Source of the DNA: JADFUS01 sp964368765
GTDB lineage: Bacteria > Bacteroidota > Bacteroidia > Bacteroidales > Rikenellaceae
Reading direction: 5' to 3'
Length of the DNA stretch: 7,073 nt
Assembly: GCA_964368765.1 (NCBI GenBank)
Contig: CAYJCU010000096.1
Coordinates: forward strand, 1-7,073
Shown here: positions 1 through 5,697 of the stretch, piece by piece
Layout: every line of letters starts with the position of its first letter
How positions within the stretch are numbered: position 1 is the first letter of the stretch
Translations under genes and position numbers: made by a program
Notes under the pieces: model-generated
What the model saw: the letters and a program-made list of their open reading frames with translations, nothing else
Database searches by the model: none
What the model was told of the DNA's origin: nothing

Positions 1-121
1 TAGAAGTAAAAAAATCAAAATTTTTGTTTTTGTAAGCCCCTATAATTTAAATTAGAATTAATTTGCTGCAGGATAGGTAGTTACCAGGTTTTTTGATTTT
101 TTTACCGGACAACAATAAAAA

Positions 122-1108
122 TTAATCAATATAACTAATGATTAATTTTACGCTGTTTTTAGGCTTTATTTTGATGTTTGTAGTCTCTGCCCCCAATAGT
201 AATGATTCGCCCTGTTTTATGGTTATTTTCTCTCTATTGTCATCTATTACATCACACTCTCCATCAACACACATTATTGTAATAAATGAGTCTAATTTTG
301 AGTAGTTGCACTCTAGCTCACTATCTAAATCATAGAAATATGTTGTGAAATAGTCGCAACTGGCAAGTTTCACGCCACTATTCTTCTGCTTTACATAGTT
401 GCACTTATAGCTATTCCTATATGTATAGTCTATTGCCTCTTTAGAAAGCTCTGTGTGTAGCTCTCTCTCTTTGCCATTAGCATCTTTTCTGCTAAAATCA
501 TATATACGATATGTTACATCTGAAGTTTGCTGTATCTCAGCAATAAAACAACCTGCTCCTATGCTATGTATACTGCCAGGAGGCAAGAAAAATAGATCAC
601 CTGATTTAATGTCATACTCTCTGACTACCTCAGTGATAGTGTTATTTTTCACTCTTTGTTCATACTCTGTTGGAGTAATCTCTTGGTTAAAACCAATGCG
701 TAGCTTTGCGCCTTTATCTGCATCTATAACATACCACAACTCTGTTTTACCCCTTTTGCCGTGGCGTTTTTGTGATAAAATATCATCAGGATGAACCTGT
801 ATAGATAGGTCATCCTGTGCATCAATAAATTTAGTCAATAGCGGAAATTCCTCTCCGAAACGTTCATAGTTCTTTGTGCCTATTAATTTGCCTTTATACT
901 CTCGGAGTAGTTCTGTTATACTCTTACCAGCCAAAGTCCCATTCTCTACTATCGACTCATCGCCTTTGACTCCCGACAGCTCCCAGCTCTCTCCTATTAT
1001 CTCGTTATCACCACCAGAGGCAATACCTTTGAACGCTTTTATCTTCGCTCCTCCCCATATAGTGTTCTTATAGATAGGGATGAATTTTAATGGATATAAC
1101 CTCGTCAT
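122..1108 (-). CDS. manA: Mannose-6-phosphate isomerase, class I (short cupin form)
   Basis: Cytosolic zinc enzyme interconverting mannose-6-phosphate and fructose-6-phosphate, which feeds mannose into glycolysis or supplies mannose-6-P for GDP-sugars. The 328-residue length fits the short bacterial class I form (about 315-325 aa). Visible motifs are the N-terminal IWGG (17-20), GESWELSG (39-46), QVHPDD (104-109), GKTELWY (120-126), LPPGSIHSIGAG (175-186) and the catalytic-arginine segment TYRIYDF (199-205). By the family pattern the zinc ligands would be H106, E123 and H181, with R201 as the active-site arginine; their spacing agrees with Bacillus-type ManA. The C-terminal part (about 240-328) is the second, degenerate cupin domain. 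The start at 1108 gives the usual MTRLYPLKF opening; no Shine-Dalgarno is visible, and the leader is AT-rich and only about 18 nt from the predicted transcription start. The gene is divergent from the glycogen cluster. Function is secure; physiological linkage to glycogen is inference. Confidence 0.96.
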   Translation of the reverse strand: MTRLYPLKFIPIYKNTIWGGAKIKAFKGIASGGDNEIIGESWELSGVKGDESIVENGTLAGKSITELLREYKGKLIGTKNYERFGEEFPLLTKFIDAQDDLSIQVHPDDILSQKRHGKRGKTELWYVIDADKGAKLRIGFNQEITPTEYEQRVKNNTITEVVREYDIKSGDLFFLPPGSIHSIGAGCFIAEIQQTSDVTYRIYDFSRKDANGKERELHTELSKEAIDYTYRNSYKCNYVKQKNSGVKLASCDYFTTYFYDLDSELECNYSKLDSFITIMCVDGECDVIDDNREKITIKQGESLLLGAETTNIKIKPKNSVKLIISYID

Positions 1109-1131
1109 ATTAAAATATTATAAAGTATCGG

Positions 1132-1163
1132 CAAAGATATATATTATTTTATTATGGTACAAA
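1132..1163 (-). promoter_or_regulatory. Bacteroidetes-type promoter of manA
   Basis: Read on the minus strand, the -7 element TATCTTTG (1139-1132) matches TAnnTTTG, and a -33 TTTG (1163-1160) lies exactly 20 bp upstream. Transcription would begin near 1125, about 18 nt before the ATG. This sigma-ABfr-type pattern is established for the phylum; use of this site is inferred. Confidence 0.75.
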
Positions 1164-1174
1164 TTTTACCATAA
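1152..1174. repeat. Dyad overlapping the manA -33 box (operator candidate)
   Basis: TTATGGTA (1152-1159) and TACCATAA (1167-1174) form a perfect 8-bp inverted repeat with a 7-bp centre. The centre contains the -33 tetramer of the manA promoter, so a protein bound here would be expected to affect RNA polymerase at manA. No specific regulator can be named. In AT-rich DNA a chance dyad is possible, but the GGTA/TACC core lowers that chance. Confidence 0.4.
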
Positions 1175-1211
1175 AATTATTATCGTACTATGTTAAACAG
1201 TGCTCGCATAA

Positions 1212-1219
1212 TATCTTTG
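1212..1219 (+). promoter_or_regulatory. Possible second -7 element upstream of glgB
   Basis: TATCTTTG here is a full match to the phylum's -7 consensus on the plus strand. No TTG/TTTG is found at 19-21 bp upstream, so it is a weaker candidate than the site at 1321-1351. If used, it would give a leader of over 220 nt for glgB. Confidence 0.2.
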
Positions 1220-1320
1220 ATAATAATTATTATTGTATGATTTTTGTATATTATTAACCGTGATTTTTATGTGTGTAGTGTTTTTTATGTTATTTTATTG
1301 TTAAATTTAGTGGTTATGAG

Positions 1321-1351
1321 TTGTATTTTATCTCTTTTTTTATTATCTTTG
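1321..1351 (+). promoter_or_regulatory. Bacteroidetes-type promoter of the glycogen cluster
   Basis: A -33 TTG (1321-1323) is followed after 20 bp by the -7 element TATCTTTG (1344-1351). Transcription would start near 1358, leaving a leader of about 90 nt before the branching enzyme. The same -7 octamer is used on the other strand for manA. No comparably good promoter was found before the second or third cluster gene, so this is likely the main promoter for all three. Confidence 0.75.
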
Positions 1352-1448
1352 CAAATGACGTGATTTTTTATGATGTGTTGTTATTTAATATTATCGTCGG
1401 TAGAGTTGCGAGGAGATATGAAATAGGTACAATTAAAAGCGGGCAGGG

Positions 1449-3428
1449 ATGAAAGTAAGATTTTTTGATTTTGATAAAGAGCTTCAACCATATACAAATA
1501 TTATTAAGCAACGATATCAAAAATATAGCGAAAGAGCTAGTCAGCTATCAGGTAATAGTGGTGTGATGGCAAGTCATTTTAATAATCATCTTTATTATGG
1601 GTTGCATAACTATGGTAATGAGTGGGTTATTAGAGAATTTGCACCTAATGCTACGGCTATTTTCTTAATAGGTGATTTTAATAATTGGGAAAAGAACAAC
1701 AATTATAGCTTTACCAATATGGGTGGTGGTAATTGGGAGTTTCGTGTTGATACCTCAATTTTCTCGATAGGAAGCCGATTCCAACTATTAATAGAGTGGA
1801 GTGGAGGAAGTGGAACAAGATTACCGTCCTATGCTAGACGTGTGGTTCAGTGTGATGATACCAAAGTTTTTTATGGCGAGGTGTGGGAGTCTAATTATAA
1901 GTGGAAGAGTGGAGCGTTGCCGAGAGTTAGTAATCCTTTGATATATGAGGTTCATATAGGTATTAGTGGCGAAGAGGCAAAGGTGAGCACCTTTAATGAG
2001 TTCCGCACAGAGATTCTTCCTAAAATTGTTGACCTAGGCTATAATGCCATTCAGATAATGGGTGTACAAGAGCATCCATATTATGGCTCTTTTGGTTATC
2101 AGGTATCCAATTTTTTTGCTGTTAGCTCTCGATTTGGTACGCCAGATGATTTGAAAGAGTTAATAGATGAGGCACATGGTTACGGTGTAGCGGTGCTGAT
2201 GGATATTGTACATTCACACTCAGTAAATAATATTGAAGAGGGGTTGAGCCTTTTTGATGGTAGTGACTACCTATATTTTCATTCAGGTGAGCGTGGCGAT
2301 CACACCGCTTGGGGCTCTCGTTGTTTTGATTATGGTAATCATAACACCCTTAACTACCTTCTCTCTAACTGTAAATATTGGTTAGAGGAGTATCGCTTTG
2401 ATGGTTTTAGATTTGATGGTGTGACAAGTATGATGTATCTCGATCATGGTTTAGAGCGTGATTTCTTAGGTTATGATGACTATTTTGGAGATAATGTAGA
2501 TCAAGATGCTTATATATACCTTATGTTAGCAAATACTTTACTGCATCAACTATCTCCTAATGTAATAACTATTGCGGAGGATGTGAGTGGTATGCCAGGT
2601 TTAGCTACGCCTGTTGATGCAATGGGTTGTGGGTTTGATTTTAGGCTAAGTATGGGTATTGCCGACTATTGGATAAAGATAATAGAGACGCAGAAAGATG
2701 AAGATTGGTGGATAGGAGAGCTCTTCTTTCAGCTAACAAATAGTCGTCATGATGAACACACTATATCTTATGTAGAGAGTCATGATCAAGCTATTGTTGG
2801 AGATAAAACGGTTATATTTAGGCTTATAGATAGTGATATGTATAACTCTATGCATATTACTAGCAATAATTTAAATGTGGATAGAGGTGTTTCGCTACAC
2901 AAGATGGCGAGGCTGTTTACAATTTCTACGGCTAATAGTGGTTATCTTAACTTTATGGGTAATGAGTTCGGGCACCCTGAGTGGATTGATTTTCCACGTG
3001 CAGGTAATGACTGGAGTTATAGTTACGCTAGGCGTTTATGGTCGTTGGCTGCCAATCCAGATTTGCGTTATCAGTTTCTTTGGAACTTTGATAAAGTTAT
3101 GGTGCAATTCGTTAAGGAGAACCAGCTTCATCGTTACGGTATTGAGAATGTGATATATGACGATGAAAAACAGCTTATTATATTTAAGCGTTCTAGTTAC
3201 ATTTTTGTATTTAATTTTAGTGCCGCCAATTCATATACTAACTACTGTTTTAAGGCAAAAAGGGGTAATTATTCTCTTGTTCTTGATAGTGATAATGAGT
3301 TGTATGGCGGTTTTAGTAGAGTAGATAGTAATGTTGTTCACTTTACTAATGATAATGGAGATGGGGATAGTCAGTTAAGTCTATATATACCATCTCGCTC
3401 AACCCAAATTTATAAATTTAGTAAATAA
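1449..3428 (+). CDS. glgB: 1,4-alpha-glucan (glycogen) branching enzyme, GH13 eukaryotic-type
   Basis: Cuts alpha-1,4 chains and re-attaches the segment through an alpha-1,6 bond, creating glycogen branches in the cytoplasm. It has an N-terminal helix region (1-45), a CBM48-like beta domain (about 55-145, with REFAPNA and LIGDFNNW), a GH13 TIM barrel (about 165-520) and a C-terminal all-beta domain (about 560-659). GH13 landmarks are MDIVHSH (251-257), FDGFRFDG (317-324, nucleophile D323), IAEDVSG (375-381, acid/base E377) and ESHDQ (443-447, D446). Segments such as FGYQVSNFF, WLEEYRFDG, GYLNFMGNEFGHPEW and the MLAN helix closely match eukaryotic GBE1, pointing to the GH13_8 group rather than the E. 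coli GlgB type. An in-frame stop at 1434-1436 makes ATG 1449 the first possible start. AGGAG at 1411-1415 is too far (33 nt) to serve it; AGGG abuts the ATG. The stop codon lies within the left TAAATAA bordering the downstream repeat element. Intact, no missing catalytic residue. Confidence 0.96.
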   Translation: MKVRFFDFDKELQPYTNIIKQRYQKYSERASQLSGNSGVMASHFNNHLYYGLHNYGNEWVIREFAPNATAIFLIGDFNNWEKNNNYSFTNMGGGNWEFRVDTSIFSIGSRFQLLIEWSGGSGTRLPSYARRVVQCDDTKVFYGEVWESNYKWKSGALPRVSNPLIYEVHIGISGEEAKVSTFNEFRTEILPKIVDLGYNAIQIMGVQEHPYYGSFGYQVSNFFAVSSRFGTPDDLKELIDEAHGYGVAVLMDIVHSHSVNNIEEGLSLFDGSDYLYFHSGERGDHTAWGSRCFDYGNHNTLNYLLSNCKYWLEEYRFDGFRFDGVTSMMYLDHGLERDFLGYDDYFGDNVDQDAYIYLMLANTLLHQLSPNVITIAEDVSGMPGLATPVDAMGCGFDFRLSMGIADYWIKIIETQKDEDWWIGELFFQLTNSRHDEHTISYVESHDQAIVGDKTVIFRLIDSDMYNSMHITSNNLNVDRGVSLHKMARLFTISTANSGYLNFMGNEFGHPEWIDFPRAGNDWSYSYARRLWSLAANPDLRYQFLWNFDKVMVQFVKENQLHRYGIENVIYDDEKQLIIFKRSSYIFVFNFSAANSYTNYCFKAKRGNYSLVLDSDNELYGGFSRVDSNVVHFTNDNGDGDSQLSLYIPSRSTQIYKFSK

Positions 3429-3445
3429 TGCCAATTAAGGTTTGA
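3429..3445 (+). repeat. Left terminal inverted repeat
   Basis: This 17-bp arm pairs with 3642-3658 with one mismatch (C3432 opposite C3655). Part of it (3431-3441) can instead pair locally with 3456-3466 (10 of 11 positions), a subterminal inverted copy. Confidence 0.75.
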
Positions 3446-3528
3446 GTTTTACCTGACCTAAATTGGAGAATTTAACCGAATTGAAGTTTAAAAGTTGTTT
3501 GGATATGGCATTATTGGCTATTGTTGAC

Positions 3529-3547
3529 GCTTTTTTTAGAAAAAAGC
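3529..3547 (+). other. Hairpin 1 inside the repeat element
   Basis: GCTTTTTT and AAAAAAGC form a perfect 8-bp stem around the triloop TAG. No U-run follows it on the plus strand, so it is not a canonical intrinsic terminator in the direction of the operon. Confidence 0.5.
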
Positions 3548-3569
3548 TCAGCTAAAGCTTGGTAAAAAA

Positions 3570-3596
3570 CGAAACCGCCCCTTAAAGTCGGTTTCG
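3570..3596 (+). other. Hairpin 2 inside the repeat element
   Basis: CGAAACCG (3570-3577) and CGGTTTCG (3589-3596) are perfectly complementary over 8 bp with an 11-nt loop. It is the most GC-rich local structure between the genes and abuts the next hairpin. Confidence 0.6.
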
Positions 3597-3614
3597 AGCG
3601 ACCTAACAGTCGCT
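3597..3614 (+). other. Hairpin 3 inside the repeat element
   Basis: AGCGAC (3597-3602) and GTCGCT (3609-3614) form a 6-bp stem with a 6-nt loop, immediately after hairpin 2. TTGCCCTCCC follows, so there is no terminator-like U tract. Confidence 0.55.
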
Positions 3615-3641
3615 TTGCCCTCCCAAAATCCAACGATATTT

Positions 3642-3658
3642 TCAAACCTTAATTCGCA
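3642..3658 (-). repeat. Right terminal inverted repeat
   Basis: Reverse complement of the left arm with one mismatch. It ends 12 nt before the Shine-Dalgarno of the debranching gene, so a long-range stem in the mRNA would end just upstream of that ribosome binding site without covering it. Confidence 0.75.
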
Positions 3659-3669
3659 TAAATAATTAA

Positions 3670-3675
3670 AGGAGA
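3670..3675 (+). promoter_or_regulatory. Shine-Dalgarno of the debranching enzyme gene
   Basis: AGGAGA lies with its GGAG 9 nt before ATG 3684. It is the only well-placed classical ribosome binding site in the window and lies outside the inserted element, as expected if the element split an older tight gene junction. Confidence 0.75.
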
Positions 3676-3683
3676 ATTAGCTA

Positions 3684-5630
3684 ATGTTTTATTTGAATTT
3701 TAAAAAAGAGGAGTTAGTAAATTTAGACTACTCACTGTCAAGAGAAATTCTTGCTACTAATAGGGCTGGTGGTTACCTATCTACAACTCTTATTTGTAGC
3801 AATACTAGGAAATATCATGGGCTATTTATTATGCCTATACAACGTTTTAATAACGATAGACATGTGTTACTATCATCATTAGATGAGACGGTGGTACAGC
3901 AGGGTGAGGCGTTTAATTTAGGCATGCATCAATATCCAAATAATGTTTATGATCCGCAGGGATATAAATATTGTAGAGATGTTAGTTATAGCCCTATATT
4001 CACATTGACATATAGGGTTGGTGGAGTTATCTTGACAAAAGAGATAATATTGGTTCATGATGATAGTCAATTACTAATAAGATATACACTAGTTGAGGCG
4101 CACTCAAGCACAAAGCTGAGATTAAAACCATTTCTAGCATTCCGTAATGTAAATGCTCTATCTAAAGAGAATATGGATGCAAATACATACTACAATAATA
4201 TAGATAATGGTATCAGCTCGAGACTATATGATGGTTTCCCTGATTTGTGTATGCAGACAAATAAAAAGTGTGAGTTTATAGCTACTCCAGATTGGTATAG
4301 AAATGTAGAGTACTCTGAAGAGCAACAACGTGGTTACGATTATAGAGAGGATCTATTTGTTCCAGGATATTTTGAGTTCCCGATAAGAAAAGGGGAGAGT
4401 GTTATCTTCTCAGTATCTTTGGCAAACGTACCAACACACAGATTGAAAGTAAAGTTTGATAAGATTGCCTCTGAACGTAAGGTTAGAGCCAATTTTGAAG
4501 ATTGTTTGAAATACTCTGCTAACCAATTTATTCTAAGAAGAGGCAGAGAGGTTGAGGTTATAGCTGGTTTCCCTTGGTTCGGCCCTTGGGGTAGAGATAC
4601 ATTTATTGCGCTACCTGGTGTAACCTTAAGTGCTAATAACGACGCATTAACTTGTAAACAGGCTCTATTAACACTATGTAGTAGGCTTAAAGGAGGACTT
4701 TTCCCTAATGTGGGGAGTGGTCATGATGCAGCCTATAACTCAATAGATGCTCCTATGTGGTTCTTTAAAGCTCTGCAAGAGTATGGTAAAGCGGTAGGCG
4801 ATGAAGAGGTGTGGAGCGTGTTTAGTACCTATATGAAGAGCATATTAACAGCATATCGTAAAGGGATAAATAGCTTCTCATACATGGCAGAAAATGGTCT
4901 GATATGGTCGAGAGAAGATGGTAAGGCTCTTACGTGGATGGATATAGTGTATAACGGAATGATACCAACCCAAAGAGGAGGTTTTGCTGTTGAGATAAAT
5001 GCCTTGTGGTATAATGCAGTGTGTTACACCCTTCGTTTAGCCCAAGAGAGTGGTGATAACGATTTCATACAAGAGTGGGAAGGGGTAGCTGATTTAATAC
5101 ATAACTCATTTAATACCACATTCTGGAATGAAGAGTTAGGTTACCTTGCAGATTATGTTGATGAGCTAGGACAAAACCTAGATATAAGACCAAACCAAGT
5201 GTTTGCTTGCTCATTAGAGTACACCCCATTGGATGAAGAGAAGAGAGCTTCTGTTATGAATTGCGTAACACGAACACTACTTACACCAAAAGGCTTGCGC
5301 ACTCTCTCACCAGATAACCCACAATATCAAGGGGTATATTTTGGAACGCAAGAGCAGAGAGATAGAGCCTATCATCAGGGGACCGTGTGGCCTTGGTTAT
5401 TGGGTGCATATATAGAGGCTAATTTCAGGCTATATGGAGATAGTTTCTGTAACAAAGCAAGAGAGATTATCTCAAATTTTGAAGAGGATATGACAAATAG
5501 TTGCGTGAGCTCAATATCAGAGGTGTATGGAGGTAACCCACCACACCCAGCAGGCGGAGCGGTATCGCAAGCGTGGAGTATTGGAGAAATTTTAAGAGCG
5601 ATGAAATTAATAGAAGAATATAGTAAATAA
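3684..5630 (+). CDS. Glycogen debranching enzyme (GH133-type amylo-alpha-1,6-glucosidase)
   Basis: Hydrolyses alpha-1,6 branch stubs of glycogen in the cytoplasm. The 648-residue protein has an N-terminal beta-sandwich domain typical of bacterial GDE proteins (about 15-255: EILATNRAGGYLSTT, TRKYHGLF, PGYFEFPI) and a C-terminal (alpha/alpha)6 glucosidase domain (about 270-645) like the C-terminal half of eukaryotic debranching enzymes. Key segments are GFPWFGPWGRDTF (295-307, with D305 the likely catalytic acid), IDAPMWF (354-360), LTWMD (416-420), NQVFA (504-508), HQGTVWPWLLG (564-574) and SEVYGG (612-617, with E613 the likely base); the catalytic assignments come from family analogy. It lacks the 4-alpha-glucanotransferase half of the roughly 1,500-aa eukaryotic enzyme, so chain transfer, if needed, must come from elsewhere or be intrinsic; the sequence cannot tell. 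The start is fixed by a good Shine-Dalgarno. It probably shares the glgB transcript, since no convincing promoter precedes it. It is not GlgX, which is a GH13 enzyme. Confidence 0.94.
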   Translation: MFYLNFKKEELVNLDYSLSREILATNRAGGYLSTTLICSNTRKYHGLFIMPIQRFNNDRHVLLSSLDETVVQQGEAFNLGMHQYPNNVYDPQGYKYCRDVSYSPIFTLTYRVGGVILTKEIILVHDDSQLLIRYTLVEAHSSTKLRLKPFLAFRNVNALSKENMDANTYYNNIDNGISSRLYDGFPDLCMQTNKKCEFIATPDWYRNVEYSEEQQRGYDYREDLFVPGYFEFPIRKGESVIFSVSLANVPTHRLKVKFDKIASERKVRANFEDCLKYSANQFILRRGREVEVIAGFPWFGPWGRDTFIALPGVTLSANNDALTCKQALLTLCSRLKGGLFPNVGSGHDAAYNSIDAPMWFFKALQEYGKAVGDEEVWSVFSTYMKSILTAYRKGINSFSYMAENGLIWSREDGKALTWMDIVYNGMIPTQRGGFAVEINALWYNAVCYTLRLAQESGDNDFIQEWEGVADLIHNSFNTTFWNEELGYLADYVDELGQNLDIRPNQVFACSLEYTPLDEEKRASVMNCVTRTLLTPKGLRTLSPDNPQYQGVYFGTQEQRDRAYHQGTVWPWLLGAYIEANFRLYGDSFCNKAREIISNFEEDMTNSCVSSISEVYGGNPPHPAGGAVSQAWSIGEILRAMKLIEEYSK

Positions 5631-5632
5631 AC

Positions 5633-5649
5633 TTGGGGAGTGTCCCCAA
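5633..5649 (+). other. GC-rich hairpin between debranching and glycosyltransferase genes
   Basis: TTGGGGA (5633-5639) and TCCCCAA (5643-5649) pair perfectly around a GTG triloop, just after the debranching stop. AAATTG, not a U-run, follows, so read-through is expected. The stem contains the only GGGAG near ATG 5656 and would hide it. Confidence 0.55.
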
Positions 5650-5667
5650 AATTGAATGCCGAGAAAC

Positions 5668-5696
5668 ATATTCAATTTAAAAACAAATTGTAATAT
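5668..5696 (+). other. AU-rich hairpin directly before the glycosyltransferase start
   Basis: ATATTCAATTT (5668-5678) can pair with AAATTG-T-AATAT (5685-5696), giving 11 bp with one bulged U5691 and a 6-nt loop. It ends one base before ATG 5698, so it could affect initiation there. Being all A/U except one G-C pair, it is weak. Confidence 0.3.
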
Positions 5697-5697
5697 T

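Larger units (their letters stand above)
1109..1448. other. Divergent intergenic regulatory region between manA and glgB
   Basis: This 340-bp, very AT-rich stretch has no credible gene. It holds a minus-strand promoter for manA (1132-1163), a dyad over that promoter (1152-1174), a weak plus-strand -7 match (1212-1219), a plus-strand promoter for the branching enzyme (1321-1351) and an approximate direct repeat (1259-1280 and 1359-1381). The predicted glgB leader is about 90 nt. Confidence 0.8.
3429..3658. mobile_element. MITE-like 230-bp element with terminal inverted repeats
   Basis: The ends TGCcAATTAAGGTTTGA (3429-3445) and its reverse complement (3642-3658) match at 16 of 17 positions, including a perfect inner 13 bp. 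TAAATAA directly borders both ends (3422-3428 and 3659-3665), as a target-site duplication would. Deleting the element plus one TAAATAA leaves glgB stop, 18 nt with AAAGGAGA, then the debranching ATG, a typical operon junction. The interior has no significant ORF, is more GC-rich on its right side than its flanks, and carries three adjacent perfect hairpins. This fits a small non-autonomous transposable element or a mobile structured intergenic repeat; the parent transposase is not in the window. TAAATAA also occurs at 5624-5630 and 6994-7000, so the duplication alone is weak evidence. The alternative is a native structured operon spacer. Confidence 0.6.

Noticed and set aside
1..121. Intrinsic terminator for manA in the A/T-rich stretch downstream of its stop
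   Set aside because: Only short A/T pairings and a 3-5 bp GGT/ACC pairing (near 89-108) are seen; no GC stem followed by a U-run could be defined.
453..1073. Two plus-strand open frames of 113 and 65 codons (453-794 and 876-1073)
   Set aside because: They lie antisense inside manA, have composition expected of a shadow frame, and no promoter or ribosome binding site.
1411..1426. Two-codon upstream ORF (ATG-AAA-TAG at 1418-1426) after AGGAG in the glgB leader
   Set aside because: The AGGAG is only 2 nt from this ATG, too close for efficient initiation, and so short a frame easily arises by chance. A leader-peptide role cannot be supported.
2875..3153. 92-codon plus-strand frame inside glgB
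   Set aside because: Wholly within the conserved branching-enzyme frame; a shadow ORF.
3611..3617. Possible promoter for the debranching gene inside the repeat element (TCGCTTTG at 3610-3617)
   Set aside because: It lacks the TA of TAnnTTTG and has no TTG/TTTG at 19-21 bp upstream.
3429..3683. CRISPR array or integron attC site in the structured spacer
   Set aside because: There are no regularly spaced direct repeats, no attC core sites and no cas or integrase gene; inverted ends with flanking duplication explain it better.
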